Shown here one piece after another: positions 18,671 to 29,124 of a stretch of DNA of 64,000 nt; within the stretch, counting starts at the first letter, position 1; each line of letters opens with the position of its first letter. The notes beneath the pieces are model-generated. The model had not been told where the DNA came from, did not search any database, and saw only the letters and a list, made by a program, of their open reading frames with translations. The position numbers and the translations under genes are program-made. The DNA is from Niebla homalea (Eukaryota; Ascomycota; Lecanoromycetes; Lecanorales; Ramalinaceae), in the NCBI GenBank assembly GCA_019925105.1, contig JAHGAU010000028.1, positions 744,001-808,000 of the forward strand, read 5' to 3'.

Positions 18671-20481
18671 ATGGAATCTCAATCTCAATCTCAACCTCAA
18701 CCCCCTAGATCTGAAGAGCTGGAAGAGATGGAACCACACAACTCATCCGGAGAGAGAGAGATGAAGGCGGAGAAAGTACGAGATGATGATCCTGAAGGCC
18801 ACTCCGAATCAGAGATGAAAGAAGAGCCTCAGTCACTGAATAACCAGAATGAGAATGAGAATGAGAATGAGAATGAGAATGAGAAAGAGAAAGAGGCCAT
18901 GGGTCATGACCTGAACCCACAAATCTCTACCGAGCCTCCCTATTCCACCTTCACCCGCGGACAGAGAAATTTCATCGTCGTGATCGCCTCTCTCGCAGCC
19001 TTGTTCTCGCCCTTGTCCGCCAATATCTACTATCCAGCTCTCAACACCTTGTCGGACGAACTCCATGAGTCCTTGTCGAATATCAACTTGACCATCACCA
19101 CCTATCTCGTAGGTCCCCCCTGATGTTTCCTCTGGTCAGAGCCACAATTACAAGAGCTCATCGTCGCTTGCAGATCTTTCAAGGCCTGGCACCCGCCTTC
19201 ATCGGTAACCTGGCAGACGAGACCGGTCGCCGGCCATCCTACATGATCTGCTTCATCATTTATATCGGCGCAAACGTGGGGCTGGCACTCCTCCAAAACT
19301 ATCCCACCCTGCTCGTCCTGCGCATGATCCAAAGTACAGGCAGCAGTGGCACCGTCGCTCTGGCCAATGCTCTCGTCTCTGATGTTGTCACCTCCGCAGA
19401 GAGGGGCACCAAGATAGGCTACGCACAGATGGGCGCCACCGTGGGTCCCGCCTTTGGTCCCATCATCGGTGGCCTCCTGAACCAATTCCAAGGCTGGCGA
19501 TCCATCTTCTGGTTCCTGACCGCCTTCTCCGGCATTGTCTTCCTCTTCATCCTCGTCGCCCTCCCCGAAACCTGCCGCAAGATCGTCGGCAACGGCTCCA
19601 TTCCCCCGCCCTGGTGGAGCCTCTCCCTCGTGAGCTATCTGCAGCTGCGCAAACAGCGCAACGAGGGCACCGCCCCAGATCGCAGCACCACCTCCGGCTT
19701 CAAAGCCCGCCCCAATCCCCTCAAATCCATTTACATCATCCTCCAGAAAGAATCGAGCGTCGCCATCTTCTACGCCGGCACCCTCTTCGCGGGGCTGTAC
19801 ATGGTCCTCAGCAGCATGCCCGCCCAATTCGGATCCAAGTACAACTTCAACACCCTCCAGATCGGGCTCTGCTATATCCCGACCGGGCTCGGCAGCATGA
19901 CGGCCTCCTTCGTCGTCGGGCGCATGCTCAACTGGAACTTCCGCCGCCACGCCAGAAGACTCGGCATGGAGATCGTCGACCGCAAGCAGCAGGACCTCAC
20001 CAATTTTCCCATCGAGGCCGCCCGACTTGAGGTGGTGTCTCCGCTGGTCTACCTCGCCGCAGCCACCGTCACCGCCTACGGGTGGGTCATGCACGCACAT
20101 ACCTCGCTCGCGGGGCCCGTCATCCTACTCTACGTGTCCACGTTTTGCATGTCGGGATCGTTCACAGGATTGAGCACCTTGGTGGTCGACCTCAACCGCG
20201 AGAGCTCCGGCACCGCCACCGCGGCCATGAATCTGGTGCGCTGCTGGATGGGGGCCGGGGCCGTCGCCTTTGTGAACCCCTTGCTGAATGCGGTCGGGAT
20301 CGGCTGGGTGGCTGTCATTGTAGCGGCGGTGTGGCTGATCATCAGTCCGGTTGCCTGGGTGATTATCAAGTGGGGACCGAGATGGAGGGAGGAGATGCGG
20401 GTGAAGGAGGCGGAGAAAAAGAAGAGGAACGAGGCTGAGAGACAGGCTGCCAGTGGGAATGAGGAGGGGGGAGGGACATGA
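18671..20481 (+). CDS. DHA1-type MFS transporter
   Basis: Two exons, 18671-19108 and 19174-20481, joined across a 65-nt GT-AG intron, give 581 aa. The intron restores the family junction TYL-IFQGLAP. ATG 18671 was chosen because it opens the hydrophilic N-terminal region before the conserved TRGQRNFIVVIASLAALFSP helix. Other DHA1 (Qdr/Aqr-like drug:H+ antiporter) signatures are LADETGRRPSY in the loop between helices 2 and 3 and GPIIGGLL. The N-terminal tail of about 95 residues is acidic and contains an Asn-Glu dipeptide run; the C-terminal tail is charged. It is a plasma-membrane or vesicular exporter by family and may export the local product (inference). It belongs to the same subfamily as the transporter at 29125-31300. 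Confidence 0.93.
18846..18894 (+). repeat. In-frame GAGAAT hexanucleotide repeat
   Basis: A run of AATGAG/GAGAAT units inside exon 1 of the MFS gene, encoding a (Asn-Glu)n and then (Lys-Glu)n stretch in the cytosolic tail. The unit length is a multiple of three, so copy changes would keep frame. Confidence 0.9.
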
Positions 20482-21437
20482 ACAAGTCAGCATCGCCGAG
20501 GCGTGTGTGAGGGAAGTTGGAGGAGAAAGAGGAGCAGTGGTGTCCACTGCCGCTGGCCGGGCAGGAGGGAACATTTTGCAAAGATTGCAATTCTTGCTGT
20601 TTCCTTAGCATGCGCAGCCTATAGACGACGTTCTTGTTGTACAGATATTGTCAAAACTGAATCAATATGAACTAAGCTCTGAAGAATGACACAACGGCTA
20701 AACCATCACCTTACGAGTGCTCACGCTCTGTTGGGGTCTGCCTGGCCTATGGAAACATCTTTCTCACGACCCGGTTGGGAGCCATCAAACCGCCCCCTGC
20801 TTCGACAATCCCAAATGCACTCACAATTTCCCATGTCCAGCCAATCCCACACAAAAGTGACGACCTCGCCACCAAGAAATAACAAAAAAAGAAACAAAAC
20901 AGACACTACTGCGTCTCACATATTCGACAACGGTGCTTCCCCCCGCGCGCCGCCCCCCCTTTCCCCCTCCCCGCCATCCATACGAAGCAAGAGCAGCAGC
21001 AGCAGTAGAAGAAGCCGACACCCGAGGAATCTCGCAAAACGGGTTCGCATAACCCACGCCACGCCAACGCCACACGGACCGACATGACAAAAAGGGGGGT
21101 TGGAGTGGTTCGCGCGTTTTTGCATCCAAAAGTATGTATGTATATACAAGTTCGCTTCCGACGTGACGACGTGCCATCTTTCCATCCATCCTTCCGTGCG
21201 TCCATCGAACCCCTTCCTGTTCGGCGTTTCCCGCCTTGCCCCTTGTCCCGCTCCCCGTTTCCCCGCTTCACTGTTTTTCCTTATCCCCACCCCCTTACCC
21301 AGCCCAGCCTCCCCACCGGCGATAGAAATAGAATAGAATAGACACCACACACCAAACCATCATCATCATCACCACCATCAGCTTTCCCCACCCATGTCCA
21401 CCGATCATGCCACGCTCCTGAGCTGAGCCCAGCCAAG
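20482..21437. other. Intergenic region, no gene seen
   Basis: Convergent 3' flank between the MFS gene (+) and the AsaB/CmcJ-like gene (-). The open frames are compositionally biased and show no domain. Confidence 0.6.
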
Positions 21438-22743
21438 CTAAGCTACGATGGGGCTGGCCACGTTTCCCTGCTGTTGCTGTGGCTGTGCCACGTCGTTGGT
21501 GGTGGTGGGGTAGGTGAAGACGAGGGCGCGGAGTTCGATGCTCTCGCGGGGCGGGGTGGAAGCGGTGGCGGTGGGGAGGGGAAAGGAGACGTGGGGGCAA
21601 TCTGGATTTTTTGGTGTATTTGTTATTTTGTTGTTTGTTGTTTGTTGTTTGTTTGTTTGTTTGTTGAAAAAAAAACTACTCACACTTGGCCACCCCGCGC
21701 TCCCCACTGCTGTCGTAGCACTTGAACAGCACCACCTCATCATCCCGCGCCCCGCTCTGGTAGTACCACCGGAACCCCGGCGCGTGGATCAGGTACCGCG
21801 TGTTGCCCACCTGGGTGCCGCGCACCCGGTCCGTCGGCACGAGGTGCGATTCCGGGATGGAGAGCGCGTCGCAGAGGGCGAGGGGCCAGTTTTGGATGGG
21901 GCCGTTGATGGGGCGCCAGATGCTAGAGGGGAAAAAACAGAAAGGATTAGGGGATGGAGAGGGGTTGAGCGTCAGGATGGGAGGAAGGTGGGGGGAGGGG
22001 GGAGGAGAGGGGGTAATAACACTGTGGAAGGATGGGCCTACTTCATCATTCGGACGCGGCCGCGGAGGAGGAAGTCGGCTTCATCGCCGTAGATCTTGCG
22101 GATTTGTTTCTCAATGTGCTCCTTGGACTGGTCTGTTTTTGTATGGTAGGGAGGTTGAGTAGGGGTTTGCTTGGGATTTGGTAGGAGCAACGGGTTTCGA
22201 ACGGGGAGAAATGGAAAAACCGACTCACCCACATGGCAGATGCGTGCTGGCCCGGTAGGATTGTTGGGGTCGTCGCCGACGGTTTTCCTCGTCTATTGAT
22301 AGACAGTCACTTGGATCAGCATATGAAGTGCTTGCCAGAGGGCGACTGATTGGATGCAAAAGGGGGAAACAAACCCTCCAATGAAGGATCTTGACCCTGT
22401 CAACTCCGTCGAATCGATTTCGAAACAGCTCCTCGCTCTCGGGCAGGTAAAGCGCATCGACAACGTCCTTGTCCTTGAATTGATCCGGCGTCAATTGGCT
22501 GGCATGTTTGTAGAACTCAAATCCATTCACGTCGATATCGAATTCGGATTCGCGGCCGCGAGCGTCTTGAACCTCTTCCGAGACAGCTTCTTGAAACGTG
22601 ATGTTGGTGGCTTTCTGGTCTGGAGCAGCCTTTTCCGGCTCGACGACTTGGGTGGGTTTCTCCTTGGCGAAGATGTCTTGCCATTCGAGGTAGGTGAATT
22701 TTGTTTGGACGGGCGGCGAGGCGGTGATTGTTGCAGTAGCCAT
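21438..22743 (-). CDS. AsaB/CmcJ-like oxidoreductase (GA4-desaturase-like family)
   Basis: Five exons on the minus strand, 22743-22375, 22292-22229, 22132-22042, 21922-21684 and 21601-21438, give 308 aa; introns are 82-119 nt and GT-AG. The assembled protein shows the signature order of this fungal/bacterial family: NGFEFYKHASQLTP early, GDDPNNPTGPARICHVDQS mid-way, WRPINGPIQNWPLALCD, then GFRWYYQSGARDDEVVLFKCYDS, CPHVSF and a terminal PPRESIELRALVF. HVD in ICHVDQS and a later His (LIHAP) could form the HxD...H iron triad of 2-oxoglutarate-type oxygenases (inference). Members hydroxylate or desaturate secondary metabolites. It could tailor the NRPS product or a maleidride, or be unrelated. 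The last intron contains a TTTG microsatellite. Confidence 0.9.
21618..21665. repeat. TTTG microsatellite in intron 4
   Basis: TTG/TTTG repeats wholly inside the 82-nt intron (21602-21683) of the AsaB/CmcJ-like gene, next to the splice donor. Length change would alter intron size only. Confidence 0.8.
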
Positions 22744-24094
22744 GACTGTGTTGGTGAAGCCAGACTAAGAAAAAGATGATCGCTAAGGGACGATGATAAG
22801 ATTCAGTCCTTGATAGGTTTGCTATAGCTTGAGACCTGATCTGACAGATCTGACGCAGCACTGCAGGTGTTTTTGAGCCTACACGGCTACCTTCGTCCTG
22901 CATCGTAGCCTCTGCTCCTTGGAGAAAATTCGAAATGATGACGATACGGTTGGACAACAAAATAAACCGACACCTGTGCTTGCTTCTCTCCGCCAATCGT
23001 TGACATTGGGTCCAAAGTGCGATCGAACTGCCAGCTTCCTCGGTCTTTGACTGCCTAAGAAAGGGTGCGAACGTCGGAAAGGGGTATAGCTGTCTAGACT
23101 CGGGTCTCTGGTGCGGAAATCCAAGCAGCGAGTTTGATTGGAGGGGCCACAAGGCCCTGCTCTGACAGTTGCAGATTACTCGGCCTCAATGGACTTGCCG
23201 ATTGTAAGGCAATCAGGGATGACTAATATGCAACGGCTCCAAATCTCTTCTCGGGAAGAAAACGCCTACTCATCGCAGCAGCAAGAGTAAACTTTCGGCA
23301 TTAGACACCAGGGACAGGGAATGTGGCTCGGGTCTATAAATTTACAGCATGGGTCTATAAATTTACAGCATGGGTCACGGTTGACCGATGACGAAGCAAA
23401 CAATGAGGATCTTTCTGCAGGGTCCAAGATACTTCAAGCTCACCGACAATGGAGATTCTCTGGCCGGAGTTGTGTCGCCTTGTCCTTTGTCTGGGCTGGA
23501 AATACAGAACTGAAAAGTGAAATAGTGTTAATCATCCAGGTCTGCCTTCCAGTATGCAAGCCCACTTAGTTGGATCTGCTGGACAGATCGCATCCAATTT
23601 TTAGGCCGTATCGTATGCAATCTCAAAGACACCCAGTCTTAACAGGGGATTTAGGGGTCATGGGTACGCCTTCATAAGTGGAGCGAAGCTCTCCAAGGAG
23701 TGCAGGCTCGGGTGGCCGCTGAGCGTTAGTGCCAGCCTTTCAAATACGCTTCAGGCAACATGAGTTCTGGTCTAATTCATGACTGCAGAGATAAGTCTGC
23801 AGTCAGGATCGAGCCATACTACTCACTATCATTCATGATGTGGAGTAGCTAGTAATTCACCCTCATTGGAGAATTGAAGGGTTGAGCTTGTGGAGTTATC
23901 AAGTTGATCGAGGCCTACAGCGAACGGTGCGTGGGATTCCCTCGGAGACACTCCGCAGCATTGGTATAATATGGACCTAACCTTGTGAACGTCGATCAGA
24001 GAATTCGGGCGTCTTTTGTGCTCTTCTTTATGCACCAGCAGGGTCGACTCTGCTCTTGATTTACACAGCCAGCTGCTTTCTCGTATCTAGGAAT
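22744..24094. other. Intergenic region with a 21-bp tandem duplication
   Basis: About 1.35 kb. It holds the promoter of the AsaB/CmcJ-like gene at its left end and a perfect 21-bp direct repeat at 23330-23371. I see no gene. The part just before 24095 was searched by eye for a zinc-cluster exon and none was found. Confidence 0.5.
23330..23371. repeat. Two perfect copies of a 21-bp unit
   Basis: The unit GGGTCTATAAATTTACAGCA plus T occurs at 23330-23350 and 23351-23371 and is followed by GGG, the start of a third unit. AT-rich core; function unknown. Confidence 0.9.
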
Positions 24095-24913
24095 ATGCAG
24101 TCCCTCCCACGGTCCCAGATGACCAAGGGTCTTTCAACAGCCTTGTCTCCTTTGTCGATGCATCACCAAAGCATGGCCTGCTCCTCGCCGGAGCAGTATC
24201 AGTCAATGTCGCAGTTGGTTCGTGATGTAGATGATCCTGTTCCATCCGAGTCCGATTGACATTCCGCCCAGGCGTTCTCAAATGCCTTGACATCTCCTCG
24301 TCGTCAGAACAAAGAGACGCCCGCTCCCTGCGAATGCTCCTATAACGTGTTCCAAACGCTCTCCGAACATCGGGATCAAAGCATGCTCAAGTTTGAAAAC
24401 GTTCTGGAATTAAGCCGACGCGTCTTTGCGCAATGGGAGAAAACGTTGAGTTGCGAGCATTGCAGCACCGATCGACAATCGATGGTCGTTCTTCCCATGG
24501 CAGCCGAGCGAGTTCTGACTCTTTTTGAAGCTGCATGCGTGACGTATGGAGTTGTTCAGTCAGACTCCGAGATAGGTAATGATCAGGATGGAGGACGGGA
24601 TCTTTCTCCCTTATCCTTGCATTCCAGACGGTTGATTGGGCTGGAGAGTGTTCCACAGCAAGTGGTCTGTCTGAAGAGCACAATGAAGTTCGGCAAGATG
24701 GAGTTGGATGGCTCCAACGCCAAGTTGTTCGTCAAGGTTCTTTTGAGCCGTCGGCTGCTGAGGCTGTCTTGTTTACTAGAAGATCTGAAAGAGGTGATTG
24801 GCAGACTTTGGCATAAGGACTGGGCTCAACAGACAAACACACTGAAAGTATGTCAGACGTCGACGGCCTTCATAATGGATAGACTGTTTGTTTTAATAGG
24901 GGAAATTAGATGA
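24095..24913 (+). CDS. AflR-like regulatory-domain protein lacking the zinc cluster (remnant or co-regulator)
   Basis: Model: exons 24095-24226 and 24272-24913, 257 aa. A 45-nt GT-AG intron (24227-24271, phase 0) removes an in-frame TGA at 24257. The main exon has the conserved layout of AflR-type C-terminal regions: CECSYNVFQTLSEH, a Cys-rich ALSCEHC-like segment (LSCEHCSTDRQSM) and a terminal helical region. The intact regulator at 27020-28570 has the same layout (CGCYDNILQKL, QCGTCATRRPT). Unlike that gene, no CxxC...C zinc cluster is found upstream. A short SCFLVSRNM just before the ATG resembles the segment that normally follows the last zinc Cys, which suggests the 5' part has been lost or scrambled. 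It is either a pseudogene fragment or a DNA-binding-free partner. Confidence 0.5.
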
Positions 24914-25183
24914 AAGACCATGCCCGTTTGCGTAGAGCATCGGAGTTACGGGTGCCTTGTAGAGGAGCCTGCTGGATGTTGCTCGGGAGATTTGGCATCC
25001 GCCTGTTAATTCGGCACTTTTTCAATAGATTTGATGTTGGAAGGGTACCAGTCAGGCATGTGGGCATAAGCAATCCCTTCGTCTATATGATCCCTTCCTC
25101 TCCTGTGATAACCTCTGCTGCGGATAATCCAGAAAAGGTTTCACTTCGATTGATGTTTGAATTGGGATCATTTGCCATCCAGA

Positions 25184-25900
25184 ATGATTGCACTCCCTTC
25201 ATTCGCAACCGCAATCGTTCTCATAGCCACTGTATGCGCCCAGACTCCTCCAGGATTTTCACCCACCTGCAATGGGAACCTCGGCGTCGCATACTCGGAT
25301 TCCATGAGGGTACAGCCTGGAAGCTTCTCCCAAGCCTCAGGTATGATGACTGAGTGGCCAATGATCTCGATGGCGGCTTGTTGACGTGCGGTAGAGGAAC
25401 TCCTCACATTGCCGTCGATAAGCTGTGAGCTATTGGATATTTACAGAAGCTACACCGTCTTTATGATCGACCTTGATGTTATTGAAGGGGGCAAGGCGAC
25501 GACAATTCTCCACTGGTATCAGGAGGACCTCTTGTTGCAACCTAGTAGCGGCCGGTTGTTCAATCTCACCAATCACGGCGCAAGTTACGTTGGCCCGACT
25601 CCGCCACCTGGCCCCAGTCATCGATACGTATTCCTTTTATTCGCCCAACCGGAAGGATACACATTCCCAGCGTGCTTTTCGGAGATGCTTCCACTCACCT
25701 TAGCTGCACGGCAAGGGTTCAATATCGAGCAGTTTATGGATGTTGCCGATCTCGGGGAGCCTATAGCAGCCAATTACTTTACGGTGGTAAATCCAGAAGT
25801 AGCAACATCAACCCGGGTGGCTACGGCCACGTCATTGAGCTCTGCTGATTGTCCTCGAGCACAACAGACTGGCACTGAGGGCCACGTGGACTTGCGCTAA
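25184..25900 (+). CDS. Secreted phosphatidylethanolamine-binding-protein (PEBP) family protein
   Basis: Exons 25184-25340 and 25395-25900; the 54-nt intron (GTATGA...GGTAG) restores ...QASEELLTLPS, giving 220 aa. ATG 25184 opens a signal peptide (MIALPSFATAIVLIATVCAQ, likely cut after Ala-19). PEBP signatures are YTVFMIDLDV, LHWYQ, PPPGPSHRYVFLLFAQP and a C-terminal FTVVNPE. In characterised maleidride clusters PEBP-like proteins accompany the KSI-like cyclases and improve monomer coupling (established for the byssochlamic acid system). Here it sits between two AflR-like genes and about 8 kb from the second PEBP gene. The role in this pathway is inferred from that context; secreted fungal PEBPs also exist outside clusters. 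Confidence 0.88.
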
Positions 25901-27019
25901 GTGGTGGGTTCAGGAGCAATGCGAGGCCTTTGATTGCACGATATTCTGGGTGTGGAGGATAATTTTCTACTGATTGGCGGTCTTGTGAGTGGACACCTGC
26001 GACAAGTACGTGTCAGTGATGCAGGGTTCTTACCTAAGGTATCCATAGTGGTGTGAGGGGCAAGGAAGGTTCAGTCAGCCCAATTCGAAAAGAAGGTTGG
26101 AGGAAATATGAGCTAAACGGAATCAAGTGTAGGGCGATGGCTATAGCAATTTGTTGGTGGCCTTAAGGATCTTCATCCCATCTTCGCCTCACTTTCATCT
26201 CCCTCAGGCTCCCAGTCTTCCTCTCATGTCAGACGTCACCAGTGAAGATCTTATTCTTAACCTTGACGTTCTCCGTCCCGCGTTGCTTGTCTTGTAACAA
26301 GCTTTGGCATGGCGCCACCCGAAATATCCCCCCATTCGCTCTCCTGCTCCCGCTCCAATAGATTTTGATGTATGAATGAAGAGTTACCATCTCAAGTATC
26401 AATAGACGTCGATGCAAAGTCACTGGAAAAAGTCATTAGATTGTTATCCTCCTCGCCTTTTCAAACACGCTAATTACCTCCGTACCTTCTACATAGATTG
26501 CTGACGAGCCTCTGTACCAATCGGGCCTTATTGGCACCCAAACTAATGCGGTCCTCGCAGCTTGTAACCTCCCCACCAGACCGGCCAGGCTTACGCACAG
26601 ACCGCTGATCACTTGACTGCAGGATTAAAGCCGGGTCATCCCAGGAGACGCAATTGCTGGGATGGTAACCTCTCATCCCTAATGCTTGTCTGCCATCTTG
26701 CGATACGGATCGAGAAATTTCATACCAACGCAGACTACCTATGACACGAGACGGCTCATCAAAGCACGCAAATTACACATGTGAGGACTCAGCATAATCC
26801 CACGTCGAAGGATTCTTGGTAGTTCAGAAACCCGCAAGGGTGTCGACCTGTAGCATGCATTGACTTTAAAATATCTACTGCAGCCCCCGCACGATATCTC
26901 CGATGTCACTCTTCCTAGGTCGGTACTCGTGCTGTCCTCGTGGCACATCTGCCACTCTCTGGAACTCGTGCCAAATATTCTCGGGCTCGTCCAAACCATG
27001 AGATGTTGATGTCGTCATA
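25901..27019. other. Intergenic region upstream of the regulator gene
   Basis: About 1.1 kb with no open frame of recognisable type. It contains the promoter of the zinc-cluster regulator. Nothing else identified. Confidence 0.5.
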
Positions 27020-28570
27020 ATGGACTTCATGCCAACATCCCCTGGAACTAGGGACTCGGGAAGTAAGAAGGGAACAAAGCTGAGATCGACGTGTGATGCT
27101 TGCAAAGATGCAAAGGTCCGCTGCAACCGCGAGACACCGAGCTGTTATCGATGCCGCAATCAGAAGCTGAAATGCGTCTACAATCTATCTCGGCGCATGG
27201 GTCGACCTCGCAGAAACCGAAATGATGGAGAGTCAAACGACGCAGGAGCGGAAGAAGAGCCGGACGGAACAGACAGGACCAGACATCAGGGGGATAATGG
27301 TAGAATCCGTGAATCTACTCATGTAGAATCGGCGCCATACCGTGGTCATGGCTGTGGAGAATGTGCCCAGGAACAGGGGCAATGCAGTACACATCGAAGT
27401 GGCCATTCCACCGGATCAAGCTCGAACGGTGCTAGAATGCAAGATGATAACATCATGTCGTCTCTGGTGGACCCGTTCGGCAACCCGGATGATTACGATC
27501 TCAGCCAGCTTTCAGGCACGACAGAAATGCCAGACTTTGACCAGATGAATGATTTTGACTTCACGAATGGTCCAGGCATCACCATTGCTTCTGGTCCATC
27601 AACTCCAAACGGATCACGCACAACGCAATGGATGAGGCCCCAAACCTCCTCGATCCTGGATGGAGTCTCGATACGAGACCAGTACAGTGCAGCCCCTAAA
27701 TTGGCTTCCGTGCCAAAAACGACCTCTCTCTCTGACTCAAGTGCGCACACGCTTGCCGACGCAAACCTAATGCTGATGGATATGCTCGACCAGAGACCCG
27801 TGTCGAGCTCTGGAAGCCCATTACACTTGGAAGATTTGCCGTCCAACGGCAAGAACAGCATGGACTCTCCTTCACGGCCTAGCAAACACGGGGACAATGG
27901 CGTGACGGCGTTTAGGCATTCCACCGGCTGCGGCTGCTATGACAACATCCTCCAGAAACTTTCGGACGTCGACGAACGACACTCGGACAACTTTTCTTCC
28001 ACCATTGACGTCGCTCTGATGCTCGAGCAATGGGTGCAACTTGACATCACCCAAGTGCTCCAATGCGGTACTTGCGCCACCAGGCGACCCACACTTCTTG
28101 TGCTTTTGGCAGTCGTCATCGATAACGTCGTGTGCATGCTCGAAAACACATCAACCCTCGGCAACAGCAAGTCACCCACTGAGACAGGCAACAGCAGTAG
28201 TAGCAGTACGTCCGCTCCACCCAACTACCCGACGGCGCAGTCATCATTTCGAAGACCGCAAGTGGCCGACATGATCGGCACGAGCGGCGGCAGCTCCAGT
28301 GGGGCGAGCTCAAGACCAAAGACCCCCGATAGACCCCCGTTGCTCGTAGGCAGTCATGAGATTCTGTCGGATGAGAAGAACAAGTTCCTCAAGCAGCTCC
28401 TTCAAGGTCGACTCAGCAGCCTATCGGCGACACTGCGACAGCTGATGCAGTACATGCAACGTAGTGGTAGCCCACAGAATTCGAATTCCAGGCACGGGAC
28501 GATGATGCTGGCGGAGACTTATAAGAAGCTGCAGTCGATTATCGGACGCGTGGAGATGTGGGAGGGTTAG
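27020..28570 (+). CDS. Zn(II)2Cys6 transcription factor, AflR type
   Basis: Single exon, 516 aa. Near residues 24-52 the zinc cluster reads CDACKDAKVRC-x6-CYRCRNQKLKC, with the expected spacing CX2CX6CX6CX2CX6C, followed by the basic linker SRRMGRPRRNR. A low-complexity Ser/Thr/Asn middle region precedes the AflR-type C-terminal domain: CGCYDNILQKLSDVDERH near residue 310, then QCGTCATRRPT, and FLKQLLQGRLSSLSATL near the end. Proteins of this architecture are pathway-specific nuclear activators of secondary-metabolite clusters. Its position inside the gene set makes it the prime candidate regulator of the maleidride-like cluster (inference). I did not find a clear TCG(N5)CGA site by eye in the two main divergent promoters, but did not scan exhaustively. 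Confidence 0.93.
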   Translation: MDFMPTSPGTRDSGSKKGTKLRSTCDACKDAKVRCNRETPSCYRCRNQKLKCVYNLSRRMGRPRRNRNDGESNDAGAEEEPDGTDRTRHQGDNGRIRESTHVESAPYRGHGCGECAQEQGQCSTHRSGHSTGSSSNGARMQDDNIMSSLVDPFGNPDDYDLSQLSGTTEMPDFDQMNDFDFTNGPGITIASGPSTPNGSRTTQWMRPQTSSILDGVSIRDQYSAAPKLASVPKTTSLSDSSAHTLADANLMLMDMLDQRPVSSSGSPLHLEDLPSNGKNSMDSPSRPSKHGDNGVTAFRHSTGCGCYDNILQKLSDVDERHSDNFSSTIDVALMLEQWVQLDITQVLQCGTCATRRPTLLVLLAVVIDNVVCMLENTSTLGNSKSPTETGNSSSSSTSAPPNYPTAQSSFRRPQVADMIGTSGGSSSGASSRPKTPDRPPLLVGSHEILSDEKNKFLKQLLQGRLSSLSATLRQLMQYMQRSGSPQNSNSRHGTMMLAETYKKLQSIIGRVEMWEG

Positions 28571-29124
28571 AGTAAGGTGAGTCCAGGGTCTTTGGCAAGG
28601 ATAGAGCAAGATTGGGATAGATGCTAGAGGGAGATGGAGGGATTCTTTAGTAAAGGCCCCTACTGCACTGAATCAAATAACAACCACTGGGGTTTTTTCA
28701 TACAGGTGAGGCTGCAAAGCACTGAGATAACAACGGCGACAATGTCATGTAGGTGTGAAGCAAAGAGTATTCTGCAGGCAGAGAATTGAGTTCTTCAGCT
28801 CGTGAACCTCAAAGTGAATGGAGCAAGAGAAAGCTTGGGGAGAGGTTCGAGGTAGATTATATATTTCTTTTTCCATCGAGTGCTTTCTCTTCCACTTTCG
28901 GTTTCCTATTTCTGGGCTGTCCAATGATTCTCCTAGATCAACACAGTACTACTCGGTATCTATTCTGCTACTCTCAGAATCAAAGCGTTGAATCATGATA
29001 TCCAGTCTTTTTCGGGTCCCAAACAACACACATGACACGGCGCTTACCCCATCGCCCGGACCCCTCCTCCGCCTCCCTTCCCTCATCCATACCTTATCCC
29101 CACATCTTCTCATCTTCCTCCCCA
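28571..29124. other. Convergent intergenic region, no gene seen
   Basis: 3' flanks of the regulator gene (+) and of the MFS gene (-). Confidence 0.6.

Noticed and set aside
19102..20100. 332-codon open frame antisense to the MFS gene
   Set aside because: Complement of a strongly codon-biased gene; Glu/Gly/Asp-rich nonsense translation.
21676..21683. In-frame TAG near the end of exon 4 of the AsaB/CmcJ-like gene
   Set aside because: It lies behind a GTGAGT donor; splicing to 21601 yields the conserved CPHVSF...RESIELRALVF tail.
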